Shown here one piece after another: positions 38,031 through 49,931 of a stretch of DNA of 64,000 bases (position 1 is the stretch's first letter; each line of letters opens with the position of its first letter). The position numbers and the translations under genes are program-made. The stretch spans positions 24,849,578 to 24,913,577 of the forward strand of contig OX438744.1 of the NCBI GenBank assembly GCA_949316235.1, read 5' to 3'. A model generated the notes under the pieces. The model was given only the letters and a program-made list of their open reading frames with translations, had not been told where the DNA came from and made no database searches. This stretch comes from Oegoconia quadripuncta. Lineage: Eukaryota > Arthropoda > Insecta > Lepidoptera > Autostichidae.

Positions 38031-39570
38031 TTAGAGACAAATTCTCCACATTTTCCACGTCTCTTCTCTCCCTATGTTTTCTCAAATTCATTTCGCCTCT
38101 TCGCGTTGTATTTACAGAATCCACAGAGCAAATAGTAGTGGTGCCTATAAATATTCTGAACTATTTTAAGTCAGCACCTATCAACGAGATCTAGGAACAG
38201 TCCCTGCTGCCAAACATTTCTCTCCCGCCAATATCTAATCATTATGATCACTGGCAAAATCACCGCTAGTTTTCCGCATAGGTAATATAATTCTAGAATG
38301 TTTTGTTGTTACGTAATGGAGCGATCACTGCAAATTATAGTTGTTATGCTAAACTAGTATCGTATAGGTGAGGTAGCATAACATTGGCGTGAAGCCACAA
38401 AACAAGACGGTTTTCAGACGTGCTTGATTGAAGCAGTGAATTCATTAAACCACGTAGGTAATTTCTAAAATTCTAATTGATAGTGATACTCGTATGTACC
38501 CTAATGTTATACCTAATATTTAGGGTTGCTATAATTTATGTTGCTTTGCTATAAGTGCTGTGTGATTTTGACACTCAAATAGAATAGAACCAGCCAGTCT
38601 CTTCCCGTGGGTGTCGTAAAACGCGACTTTCCACCAAAAAGCATCTATAGTTCAAAGCTACTATCTAATGTTCTACCATTAACCAAACCGATTACTAAAC
38701 ATTTACCCCGCTGGGAAGTGTTTATATTGAGGCACGGAGACGATTCAATACGGACAACAATATACTATGACAGTCCCTTACTAACGGAACGTATGGCAAC
38801 TCTACTAATAACATCGTGAGGTAATGAAGACCTATAACAACACAGATAATTTCTCATAACCGTAATTAAAGTACTTAGAAGAGTGCCTACTTTAGTTATA
38901 CGAGTTTGACGAGCTAAATCCTTGTCGTCTTGTAATAGAGCACATAATTCTACAACGTAGAATCATCGAGACTGTGCTGGAAAGATTTAAGGGAATGATT
39001 CAGCTGTTGATGCTATTGCTTCTACAAAATGTATAATGTTACTGGCGCAGCGCACAGTAGCTCAGCTTAATCGTGTTGTTTCCCTAATAGCTTGGGGTTA
39101 CCACTTTCTTTCTACAATTCCCAGAGTTGGTACGTATAACAATAAATGCCAATGAAGTGGAGTCGAGCACAAGAACACATAAAAGCTATGGTAAAAATCA
39201 ACCTCACAAAACATGTCCGCGTTTGTAACATTTTGTGCATTCCAATGATTAATTCTGTTATTTAAATACAATATAGTGTGTATAAACGAACAAATATATT
39301 TATGGCAAAGGGGCCAAGTTCGGAAAAAAGCATTTATTGGCCTCTTTTAGGTACATTTACGTTTTTATTATCTAAAGTAACAGCGGTATGAATTTATTTG
39401 CAATTGTATGTGAATAAACGATGCAATACTATTTTCTATGTCCACAAATTAAATAAAAATATAAGTATATGTATGGAATGGCGGAGCGTGCATGTTTCTC
39501 GCGCATGGGAGACTCCATCGAACTTCTTAGGAGCTTTTGATCTCCTGGTACTTTTAATTTAGAGACTGGT
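38031..39570. other. Non-genic stretch with one repeat fragment
   Basis: 38575-38720 carries CAGTCTCTTCCCGTGGGTGT, a fragment of a repeat also seen at 40243, 44100 and 57330. Otherwise nothing recognised. Confidence 0.4.
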
Positions 39571-39653
39571 ACAGTCAGCTGCAGAGAAACAGACCCCCTA
39601 TTCACATAATGACTGTAAGTACAGGGGGTCTGGTTTCTCTGCAGCTGACTGTA
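39571..39653. repeat. 83-bp hairpin (short MITE)
   Basis: ACAGTCAGCTGCAGAGAAAC ... and its near-perfect complement form two arms of about 31 bp around a short loop. The flanks read TA-like. Confidence 0.75.
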
Positions 39654-40242
39654 TATTATTTCTAAGTTAACTACTTGGAAGTGATTCAGGTTTTTATTGA
39701 TTGAATGAGTCAGTCAGTATTAAAGTGTCACTGTCAATATCTCTGCTTAAAATGTTTATTCCTTTTTTTTCGCAAATATCGGGTAGCATATGCATACAAA
39801 AAAGAAGAATTAGAAGTGTGAAGATCAAAGTTCGTATGGCCAGTGCACTTTACTTTTACGAACTTCGCTGACACACTGCCGTATTTATATCTTTTTTTGT
39901 TGTTGTAGTGACTCGACAATGACCGTAATAAATCTAATGAAATGAGGATATAATCTGATAAATTCTGAATTAAATGTGTCCACGAATACCAAAACGCTAC
40001 CGACACGACTCCCCGAAAAATGGGTAATGTCTAGCGAGCAGTGAACACTGTCTTAACCACACGTGCTCGTCGGAATTACGTTCTATGTGCACACACGTGA
40101 CCAGCTGCACGAGCTCGCACGACTTGCCCACTTTGTCTATCCGTACCTACGAGTAGTTTTCGAACATTCTAGTTGACTTTAGTAATAAGTAGGTACCTAT
40201 AAGTATCTAATTACACTATCATATTTGTAGGAAATCTAATTG

Positions 40243-40450
40243 TGTTTCGGCACTCAAATAGAACTACGTCTCTTCCCGTGGGTGTCGTAAAAGGCGACTA
40301 TGGGACTTTCCACCATAAAAAATGTCGTTTTGCACGTTTTAGCGGCGATGGGCTCACCCCCTGTCACGTGTACATTTCTGTAATTTCATAAGGTGAACCG
40401 TGGATGTTGTTTCAATCAAAAACGCTTAATGTTAGGAACATCCAAACACT
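40243..40450 (+). repeat. Interspersed repeat (CCCGTGGGTGTCGTAAAAGG family)
   Basis: Shares TCTCTTCCCGTGGGTGTCGT, TTTTAGCGGCGATGGG and GTGTACATTTCTGTAATTTC with 57330-59220, where a later element is inserted. Confidence 0.55.
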
Positions 40451-40556
40451 ATTGTTTGGGGTATCTGTGGCCACCCCATTTAGGATAAAGGTCGTGACAT
40501 TATGTATGTCTAGGCAAATCAGGAAATAGGAAGGTGTTATCGAAGTTAAAGTGATG

Positions 40557-40860
40557 CGTCGGTGGCTCAGCGGTTAAGACGCGGTCTCCCAATTTGGGAG
40601 GTCCGGGTTCAATTCCCACGCAGGCCATGTACCAAATAGTTTTTAAACTTAATTACTTATGTACATTTATTCGACTGCTCTTGAACGGTGAAGGAAAACA
40701 TCGTGAGGAAACCTGCATGCCTGAGAAATAAAAATTCAAAGGCATGTAAAGGCCCATACTCCCTCATTTAATGAGGGAGTATGGGCATATAAGGGATATA
40801 GACCTTCCCTCGTATAAATTATACGAGGGAAGTTGTTTACGGGCTGATGACGAATCGAAG
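40557..40860 (+). mobile_element. tRNA-derived SINE (family B) with palindromic rearrangement
   Basis: Head GTGGCTCAGCGGTTAAGACG (box A-like), GGTCCGGGTTCAATTCCC (box B-like), body GGAAAACATCGTGAGGAAAC. Then two palindromes at 40753-40785 and 40804-40832 that the copy at 53582 lacks. Confidence 0.75.
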
Positions 40861-41640
40861 TTAAAACAGGTAGATTCCGCTTTAGTGGATTGTATGGCCC
40901 CCACCGCACTATCCTACTGAAACACCAGCATGGTGCTCTCCTTAGTTCGTTACGTGAGCTTGAGCTTTCATAAAGGCCCATAGTCAGACAACGTTTCAGT
41001 ACCATTACCCGCCTCCACACTGCTCCCACTGCAACTCCTGTAAGCCAGGATCAACAGTGGTACTCTGCACGGCGCCTACTGAAGGTAGACGGTGCCCTAC
41101 GAGTCTCTATTACTACCTTGGGCCCCAGACTATTAAAGAAGAGTTAAAGGTGTGAAGTAGGAAAGAAGTTTCCCACTCCCACCCCCTCGGCAAATGGGAG
41201 TGTAGCTTAATGAATTCAAAATCAGCACTAAGGCTTAACCTATGGGGAAGGGGATCAAGTTATGCTTGACACCCTGTTTTGACACACCACGGACAGAGCC
41301 ACAACGCAGTGAGTGTTAATGTTTAGGAAGCAAAAGGCTACCGTCAATAATAATGGCAATAGTAATCGTGGCAAAATTTCCTAAAGGCTGGGAAATTATG
41401 TCGGGTCGCCACTAAATCGGTGTAGAAGACCGGATGGTTATAGGATGACACTACCACGTAACGTTTCAGTACCAGTATTTACATACTTATTGATAAAAAA
41501 TGTTCATGTATATGTAAAAACACTGTGACGCTACGCTAATTTGGTTCGGTCACCCGTTTAATAGTTTCGTTTGGCACGTTGCAGCTAAATTCGTTTGCCA
41601 AATGCATTCATAACGTGCCAAACTTTTTTACAGCCCTTCT
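40861..41640. other. Unassigned stretch
   Basis: No recognisable gene. Some text repeats the SINE B neighbourhood style, but no boundary can be set. Confidence 0.35.
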
Positions 41641-41720
41641 TCCATTTATTGTTTTGCACTGATCTTCTTTATAAATCTTGTAAAGTATAAACAATCCGAC
41701 AATTATTTATAATAAATATC

Positions 41721-41987
41721 GTACTTAAAAAGCACAGAAGTCTTCCATATAGCACTGAAATTACTAACAAAAGACGAAACGATATAGTTTGCCCTAACAA
41801 CGCAGGAACAAAACATGCATTTTCATCTAGATTTTACGTGTTCCTAGGACCACTTCTTTATAATAGATTAAATGCAAAAATTGCCATGTACCACCTTACC
41901 TACAGTCATAATAAGAAATTACTACAAGATTTTCTTCAAAATTTGACCTACGAGGATACAGAGAAGTTATTGATTGTCTTGAAGTAA
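41721..41987 (+). pseudogene. LINE ORF C-terminal fragment
   Basis: 88 open codons ending at TAA: KRRNDIVCPNNAGTKHAFSS, FLGPLLYNRLNAKIA and LLQDFLQNLTYEDTEKLL, the tail of a Jockey-like ORF2. A non-coding 3' part continues to about 42200. Confidence 0.55.
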
Positions 41988-42283
41988 TCTTTAAGTATAG
42001 ATTTATTCTGTATATCTACTTTATTTATAGATTTTTAGCTTATATCTATATGATTATATTATTTTATGTCATAGAAGCCCTAGCTTCGCCTGAAACACAG
42101 GATGTTCCTAGTTCAGGCACTAGTGTTACAGTTGAAATTAAGTATTATTTATTATGTAGATTTTATGTTTTAATGTACCATAAGAATTATTAAATATATT
42201 CGTATGCTTCAGAATAGAGTCAATGCCACCAGGTGGTTGATCTATCTCTTTCCCAGTACCGGATTTAAGAAGACCTGATTATA

Positions 42284-43324
42284 CAGGGCGTCCCACGGCT
42301 ATGCCACATGGAGGGAAAGTACCTTGAATTTTGTAGATGGAACATTTTACTGAAAGAAGACATTATTTTAATTTAAAAAACAATTTAAACTGCATTCATA
42401 GATTTTTAAATAAGTACATGGTTGAACCGGGAATCGAACCATTTATTTATAAAAAAAAATTACCATGTAGCTTTATCATACCGATCGAAAGGCTTCATCA
42501 TAAGGATTATTTTTTGCTAAATAACATATTGTCAGAAATAAAAGGAAGACCATGAATTTTAACATTAGATGTTCAATTTTGTTCAGAAAAATGAAAAGCT
42601 GACATTGCCGTAAGGACATACAACTGACATTATCATTACTAATACTAATTACCCACTCGAGAAGTATGCATCATTTCCCTATTATAATTTAAGTTCATGA
42701 TAAAATGATAAAGAGATACGTAATTAGTAAGTAGGACTATCTCAATGAACATTTTCTTTCCTGGATCGGGACAAATGGACGAAAAAATGGCCGCCGAGAT
42801 CCCCAGATCTAACCCCGTTAGATTTTTTTTATGGGACTAAGTAAAAAATTTACTTTACAAGAACCAGTGTCAAAGTGTCCACGAGCTACAAACTGAACTT
42901 CGACGTATTATTCTAAATATCCACCACAACATGATCAAAAAATCGACAGGGAGCGAAATAATCAAAAGAGTGCGACTTTGTATTGAACAGGATGGGACTC
43001 ATTTTGAGCATTTGATAAATTTGATTAATTTTGTATTAAAAATGTTAAAATTCATGGTTTTCCTTTTATTTCTGACACTTTGTTATTTAGCAAAAAATTA
43101 TCCTTATGATGAAGCCTTTCGATCGGTATGATAAAGTTACATGGTAATTTTTTTTTTATAAATAAAGGGTTCGATTCCCGGTTCAACCATGTCCTTATTT
43201 AAAAATCTATGAATGCAGTTTAAATTGTTTTTTAAATTAAAATAATGTCTTTTTTCAGTAAAATGTTCCATCTACAAAATTCAAGGTACTTTCCCTCCAT
43301 GTGGCATAGCCGTGGGACGCCCTG
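42284..43324 (+). mobile_element. Mariner-like element with long inverted repeats, second member
   Basis: TA duplication (42282-42283, 43325-43326); ends CAGGGCGTCCCACGGCTATG. Arms of about 260 bp. Each arm has GGTTCGATTCC (42430-42440 reversed, 43168-43178). The centre (about 42760-43030) is a decayed transposase (WPPRSPDLTPLDFF ... HFEHLIN) with stops and a shift. Confidence 0.82.
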
Positions 43325-43359
43325 TATACATTCTATCCCTGTAGGTAGGTTTTCACCAT

Positions 43360-43982
43360 ATAGGGTTTACGAATCGGAGGTCGCGGGTTCGATCTCCAGC
43401 GGGTTAATATGTTTAGTAGGTACTCGGATTGATTGGTGGTAGGACATTTTAAAATGTCCGCATGGCTATAGTTATCTCCATCGTATCTTAGGCCGGTATT
43501 AATAAATCAATCTCAATAGAAGTCTGGAGGCTATATCAATCGAGATGCGTCTTAAGCAGTTGACGCTATTTCAAGCTCCGCGATAATTTATAAACCAATC
43601 TTGAGGTCTACTCAGCAGAGATCACTTCTCAAGTATTCGCTTCAGCGGCGAATGAATGATAGTCTTGAGTTTCGTTTATTAATACGCGCACCTCTCAAGT
43701 GAGTACTGCTTGAGTATGCACATGCTTTTCAGGTCTCAAGTTACGTTTATTAATCAACACGTTTACTTGAGACCGGTCACAAGACTGTTCTCAATCTTGT
43801 GAATGGTTTATTAATACGGGCCTAAGTTTGCCGCCAAACTGTGTTTCGGTTGTCAGAGATAAGATAGCTAGTCCCTCAAATAGGCTGGGGATTCCGGGTC
43901 AGTACGCTTCCACCTCCGGCCTCATCTTCACTTAACATCAGGTGTGATTGAGGTCAAGTGCTAACCCGTCGTTCATAAAAAA
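43360..43982 (+). mobile_element. SINE family A split by a Tourist-like MITE
   Basis: Head part 43360-43490 with GGTCGCGGGTTCGATCTCC; remainder 43823-43982 from TTTGCCGCCAAACTG to the A-run. Confidence 0.75.
43491..43822. mobile_element. Tourist-like MITE, 332 bp, inside a SINE
   Basis: GGCCGGTATTAATAAATC ... TTTATTAATACGGGCC, flanked by TTA and TAA. Many CTCAAG/CTTGAG motifs inside. Confidence 0.8.
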
Positions 43983-44099
43983 AGTATCACAATATCATTA
44001 ACGAAATAGAAACTAATTTATTCAATATTATTAGCCATTTATTAATATGTAAATTAATAAAAAAAATCATTCTCATGGGGTGTGTGGTTTCGGCAGTAT

Positions 44100-44230
44100 T
44101 GTGTAGTTTCGGCACTTAATAGAACCAACCCGTCTCTTCCCGTGGTGTCGTAAAAGGCGACTAAGGGACTTTCCACGCAATAAATAATATCTACATATTT
44201 GCATGCTTTATCAAGGATGGATACGCCGGC
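44100..44230 (+). repeat. Interspersed repeat fragment
   Basis: CCGTCTCTTCCCGTGGTGTC and GGCGACTAAGGGACTTTCCA. Confidence 0.5.
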
Positions 44231-44378
44231 CACTCATTTTCACTTGAGTCGCGCTAGATGTGTGCTTGCCGTGGAGAATGTGGATTCGGATCAATCATGG
44301 GACCTAAATTTTCTCATCTGTCATGTCGTCTTACGTAAAGACAAGATTTGAGACACGATAAACTTTGTCGAGTCGCTA

Positions 44379-44945
44379 TACCGGGTGAGTTTTTTTACCG
44401 TAAAGAAAAAATAGGGCAAATTAGGTAAGTGAAATAGAAGGTATTGCATAGGTATTATTATTATTATTATTAAATTCTTTATTGCACACAAAAATAAAAT
44501 ACAAAGAACGTTTAACATAGATGATTAAGTGTACAAAGGCGGTCTTATCGCTGATAGCGATTTCTTCCAGACAACCTCAGTTAAAGAAGCTTTTTTAATA
44601 AGTAGTTGGATAGTGCAAAGTAAAAGCTGAATAACTTAAATATCAGTAGGTACATAGACGATACATAGAAAATACATAGATATAGTGGAATACATACAAA
44701 GATAAACACTTACTAAAATAAACAAACCATATAAATAAGTACAATTAAGTTAGTTAATTTTTTTTTTCAGGTAGTTAATTTTTTTTTTCAAAACTATCGT
44801 CGAATGAAGCGTTAATTTTGTAATTTGACGATCGCATTTGTAGCTTATTTGTATACATATTTACATCATTAATTTCAATAAATAAAGAAAACTTAGAGAA
44901 AACACGAGTTCTAAACATATTTTGCATGATAGGGACCCTATGAAT
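44379..44945. mobile_element. MITE (ACCGTAA ends) interrupted by a LINE 3' end
   Basis: Left end GTTTTTTTACCGTAAAGAA and AAATAGGGCA as at 56104. A minus-strand LINE 3' end (44455-44760; CTTTATTGCACACAAAA, CGGTCTTATCGCTGATAGCG) lies inside. The right part is degraded. Confidence 0.5.
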
Positions 44946-44987
44946 CCCGCCAGTGGCATATCAATCACCGGCCGGCGCGTACATTTA

Positions 44988-45727
44988 ATGCATCAGCCCT
45001 ACTGCCCTCGTAGCATATTAGATGCGTCAGCCCTACTGCCCTCATAGCATATAAGATGCTTCAGCCCTACGCATATAAGATGCGTCAGCCCTACTGCCCT
45101 CGTAGCATATTAGATGCGTCAGCCCTACTGCCCTCATAGCATATAAGATGCGTCAGCCCTACTGCCTTCGTAGCATATTAGATGCGTCAGCCCTACTGCC
45201 CTCGTAGCATATAAGATGCGTCAGCCCTACTGCCCTCGTAGCATATTAGATGCGTCAGCCCTACTGCCCTCATAGCATATAAGATGCGTCAGCCCTACTG
45301 CCCTCGTAGCATATTAGATGCGTCAGCCCTACTGCCCTCGTAGCATATTAGATGCGTCAGCCCTACTGCCCTCATAGCATATAAGATGCTTCAGCCCTAC
45401 GCATATAAGATGCGTCAGCCCTACTGCCGTCGTAGCATATTAGATGCGTCAGCCCTACTGCCCTCATAGCATATAAGATGCGTCAGCCCTACTGCCCTCG
45501 TAGCATATTAGATGCGTCAGCCCTACTGCCCTCGTAGCATATTAGATGCGTCAGCCCTACTGCCCTCATAGCATATAAGATGCTTCAGCCCTACGCATAT
45601 AAGATGCGTCAGCCCTACTGCCCTCGTAGCATATTAGATGCGTCAGCCCTACTGCCCTCATAGCATATAAGATGCTTCAGCCCTACGCATATAAGATGCG
45701 TCAGCCCTACTGCCCTCGTAGCATGTC
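44988..45727 (+). repeat. 34-bp minisatellite with 24-bp variant units
   Basis: About 19 copies of a 34-bp unit (GCATATTAGATGCGTCAGCC then CTACTGCCCTCGTA) and four 24-bp units (starting at 45047, 45377, 45571 and 45663) lacking the last 10 bases and carrying GATGCTTCAG. Two sequence types, ...CGTAGCATATTAG and ...CATAGCATATAAG, are interspersed. Not an ORF, because 34 is not a multiple of three. Confidence 0.95.
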
Positions 45728-45967
45728 AGACGTGTTAAAAGTTGATGTCACACGAGATAATAAATTGTCCTGCTCATTCACTTGGACAAAATTTACAATT
45801 ATCTCACTCTCAATCCTACGTTACGCGTGACAAATACCCGTGGTCCATTTACCTACCATGTTTTATAAAGTCTTCAAGGAGCAAGTCCAGCGAACGAAGA
45901 GTCAGAATCGTATGACTGTTTTCTCCAGTTTTAGAGCCGTTGAATCCGTTGCCCGGCCCCTTGAAGT

Positions 45968-48224
45968 GGAATTCGAAATGAAATGAAATGAAATGAAAAT
46001 CAAATGAAATGAAATGAAAATCATTTATTCATGTAGGCAATACAATATGCACTTATGAACGTCATTTGTTTTTTAAACTACCACTAGCTCGGAACGCGAC
46101 CACTACTGAGAAGAGCTAGCGAGAAACTCAGAGGGTTTGTCTCTTTTCAATAAATCATGTACAATCAAGAAAGGTTACAACAATTTTATATATCGAGTAG
46201 AGGAGCCGTTTAATCCCATGGATTACTTTCATTAATATAGTCTGAAATTTTGTAATATCCCTTTTTACATAATTTTTGTTTTATAATAAGTTTAAATTTA
46301 TTAAGCGGAAGATTCCGTATATCCATGGGAACCTTGTTGTAGAAGCGCACACATTGACCTCTGAATGACTTATTAACTTTACTAAGTCTACTAAAAGGTA
46401 CAGCTAATTGATTTTTGCTCCTTGTATTGACATTATGTCGGTCACAATGTTTCTCGAATGAATATATATTTCTCTTAACATATACAAGATTTTCATATAT
46501 ATATTGTGACGAAAATGTTAAAATATTAATTTCTTTAAATATTTGTCTTAATGTATCTCTTGACCTTAATTTATAAATTGCACGAATAGCTCGTTTCTGT
46601 AAGAGAAATATGCTATCTGTATCAGCAGCGTTTCCCCACAGCAAGATACCATATGACATCAAGCTGTGAAAGTAGCTGAAGTAGACTAAGCGCGCTGTTT
46701 CAATATCACAGATATTTCGAATTTTCTTAACAGCATATGCGGCAGAACTGAGTCTTTTCATTAGTTTTTTAATATGGGGTCCCCACTGTAACCGAGAATC
46801 TAAAGTCATACCAAGGAATACAGTTGTGTCCACAAGTTCCAACTGTTCATGTTTAATTCTTATTTTGGTGGCAACCTGTTCAACATTAGGTAATGAAAAT
46901 CTAAGACATTTCGTTTTGTTCTAAGGAGCAAGTTATTGACTGTGAACCATTCGACTATTTTTGAGACAGCATTATTCACTTCGTCATATGCTAATTGATA
47001 TCTGTCAACTTTAAATATTAAAGAAGTGTCATCAGCAAACAATACGATCTCGTGTCTTTCCTTAGCGAGGTGAGGTAAATCGTTGATATAAATAAAAATA
47101 GGAATGGTCCCAGTATTGAACCCTGCGGTACGCCCATGCTAACTGCAGATCCTGATGATCTCTCTCCATTGATATCAACCCTCTGAATTCGATCACGTAG
47201 ATATGATTTCATTAGGCTGAGTGCTTGGCCCTGGACGCCATAATGGTGTAGTTTCATAATTAAGATGTCATGGTGGACGCAATCGAAAGCCTTGGACAGA
47301 TCACAAAAGATGCCAAGGGCGTCCTGTGAACCCTCCCAGGCATCAAAAATATGTTGTAACAACTCAATACCGGCATCTGTTGTCGAACGTCCCTTAGTGA
47401 AACCAAATTGTTTGGTTGTAATCAAATTATTCAAATTGAAATGTGAGAGCAATTGATTTAAAATTAAGCTTTCAAATATTTTACTTAAAGTCGGTAAAAT
47501 TGAGATCGGTCGGAAGTTTGTACGAACTTGAGTATCACCAGACTTAAATAACGGAATTACTTTACTATGCTTCATCATATCAGGAAACACACCATTATTA
47601 GTACACTGGTTGAAGATAATAGCTAAATGAGGAGCAATATCCTCTATAATAAAACTAATTATTTTAACTGATAGACCATGAAGATCCGCTGTCCTTTTCA
47701 TATTTAAAGATTTAAATGTCTTAATAATACATAATGGTGTAACGTGATGAAATTTAAATACATCGGTACATTCGGTTACATTTTGTTTTAGTAATAATTC
47801 AGCGAGAGTGGGGGAAGAATTAAGAGACCTAGTTATCGATACTGGAATGTTAGTGAAAAAACTTTCAAACGCGTCCGCGATTTCAGGAGCATTAGTTAAT
47901 GTTTGACCTTCTACGTTAATTTGGTAATCGAAACTACGAGTTTTGACTTTCCCAGTTTCAGAGTTGATTACTTGCCAGGTCGTCTTAATCAGGTTTGAGC
48001 TACTTATAATCTTGTTACGAACGAACATAGATTTGGCTATCGTACATACTTGCTTAAATAGCTTTGAGTAGTTCCTGACATAGTTTACAAAAAGCTCATT
48101 CTGATTTATTGTTTTTTCTTCATATAGCTCGTAAAGTTTTTCTCTACTTCGATGTATGCCCACACACGAACGACAAAGTGTCCGCGAGGGACATTGAGAC
48201 CAGAGAATTTGTGATCGCCTAACT
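45968..48224 (-). mobile_element. Jockey/CR1-like LINE, dead
   Basis: A 5'-truncated LINE on the minus strand lacking its endonuclease, with a (CATTT)n tail (about 45976-46020 read in reverse). The reverse transcriptase occupies 46210-48163 and is broken by two frameshifts. The R1-like fragment (48225-48425) sits at its 5' end. Confidence 0.82.
46210..48163 (-). pseudogene. LINE reverse transcriptase with two frameshifts
   Basis: Three open blocks in order: 47018-48163 (NFRPISILPTLSKIFE, GFTKGRSTTDA, DLSKAFDCVHHD, MGVPQGSILGP), 46860-47042 (the FADDTS catalytic motif) and 46210-46918 (DTTVFLGMTLDSRLQW to the C-terminal thumb and tail). One shift lies in the T/A run near 47090 and the second near 46920. 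No in-frame stops otherwise, so decay is moderate. Confidence 0.85.
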
Positions 48225-48425
48225 TTTTTTTTTTACGCGGGGAAATGCGTTTTGCATACCGCTCGCCTGGGGGACGGCGAGACGGTTATGTGGGACTCCC
48301 CTCCCTACCGGGAGGGATGCCCACCAAAACCCCGCAGCGGCCTTCCTTGGCAGTAAGGAGGACCTGGGAACGCATAAGCGGCTCCAGGTCCCCCCTCGCC
48401 CTGCCCCCCCCCCCCCCCCCCCTCA
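48225..48425 (-). mobile_element. R1-like element, 5'-truncated, inserted in a LINE relic
   Basis: Minus-strand 3' end of the R1-like family: T tail at 48225-48234, then ACGCGGGGAAATGCG. Its 5' end falls in a C-run. A 15-bp target duplication TGTGATCGCCTAACT flanks it at 48210-48224 and 48426-48440. Confidence 0.85.
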
Positions 48426-48454
48426 TGTGATCGCCTAACTTACATAGATTTATA

Positions 48455-48600
48455 CAGAGTGTCCCGGAATTAGTGCGACATACTGCAGGTGGTGATGGCT
48501 GGGGTCAAGACCTACCCACATAACACGATATATGTTCCGCGAAATTGCATAGTTTTAAAGTTATTTATTAAAAAAAAAACAGACATGCTTACCTTGGTCT
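48455..48600. mobile_element. Mariner-like terminal fragment
   Basis: ACAGAGTGTCCCGGAATTAG resembles the ends of the element at 57476 (CAATGTGTCCCGGAG). No partner end found. Confidence 0.35.
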
Positions 48601-49153
48601 AACCAAGTGTCAAGTTTTCTTTCTTACACAGATAAGTCGCTTTGTTATCCAAATTGGTTTTAAGAGAAACTTCTCGATAGATAAGGTACGGTATGGTAAT
48701 CTTATTCATTGTTCATCCGTATCTAAGTATCTAATTTTATCGTGTTTATCGTTTTGACATACTGATAATGGAAAAGAACAGTAGTTAGTTAATTTTGGAT
48801 TACCTACCTACACTGACACATACCTACTAAAGGTTTAGTTAGCGTAAAGATACTGCTTCTTCGAACTATTACAGGTTCTAAATAATAAGTATCTATACAT
48901 AACGTCGTTCATGAGGTATGTAAAATTTTAAGATATCGATATGACGTGACTTGTTTTATACAGTGAACAAAATATCCAGATTGTCTTGAGCCACGCCTAT
49001 GCATAAAAAAATGGATAGCGATTGGAAAGTCGCCCATTCTTTCTTTATAGTGGCAGCAACTACAGAGTACTTGGGGGGGACTTAAAACCATCAACACTGC
49101 TGAGTCCCATTCATTAATACCATTTATTTTCCACACATATATATTTATTTTAG

Positions 49154-49372
49154 ACTAGCTTTCGGCCCGCGGTTCGCCTGCATGGAAGAACTTTATCGCG
49201 GAAGTTCTTTATCGGGATAAAAATATCCTATGTTTTAATCCAGTGTATGTTCTACCTATATCTATATACCAAATTTCATCCAAATCCGTTCATCTGTTTC
49301 GCCGTGATTGAGCAACAAACAAAACAAAAAAATGAACAAACAAACATCCAAACTTTTGCATTTATAGTTAGA
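49154..49372 (-). mobile_element. Helitron-like element (Lep1-like)
   Basis: Minus-strand copy starting ACTAG (49154-49158) and containing CCGCGGTTCGCCTGC, CATCCAAATCCGTTCATC and CATCCAAACTTTTGCATT. Confidence 0.6.
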
Positions 49373-49931
49373 TCGGATTCGGTGTAGTGTTATTCCTCTA
49401 TGGTTAGATGGACCTATAAGACTGTCGCTAATCTGTCATTCAATAGGTACCGTACCGGACGTGAAAGCTGCACTTTCCAATATTAAAATAAAGCCAGAGC
49501 ATTTTCTGTTTACCAACGACCCACATTGCTTGACACCTTCGTTTGACAACGAAAAATACGTTGCCAACGGAACGCTTATGGTCTTACACGCTGTCAAACA
49601 TCTGTCAAAATATATACCGTAGGACCGTAGGTAATACCATAAATAAAACTGAACGTTTAATCAAACGCTACACAACGTACCCTATCTCCAAAAGAAAAAT
49701 AATTCCTTTCCGTTAAACGGATTAGCGCGATACGTTTTTGGTTATGGTATTTTGGTATTATCGTTCAAACTCCGCTAATAATTACTACCTACAACCTACA
49801 TCCTTGGGATCTTCAAGAGCAGAGTGAATAGGCATTTACTGGGATCTCGTGCTTCATCTTCGACCACATCGTCACTTTCCATCAGGTGAGATGTGGTCAT
49901 AAAAATCAATCATAAAAAAAATCCGTAGTCA

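Noticed and set aside
44988..45727. CRISPR-like array
   Set aside because: Units are contiguous with no unique spacers, and the genome is eukaryotic; it is a minisatellite.
49448..49621. Open + strand block after an AG, reading TVPDVKAALSNIKIKPEHF
   Set aside because: No donor or family recognised, codon use unremarkable, close to repeats; probably chance.
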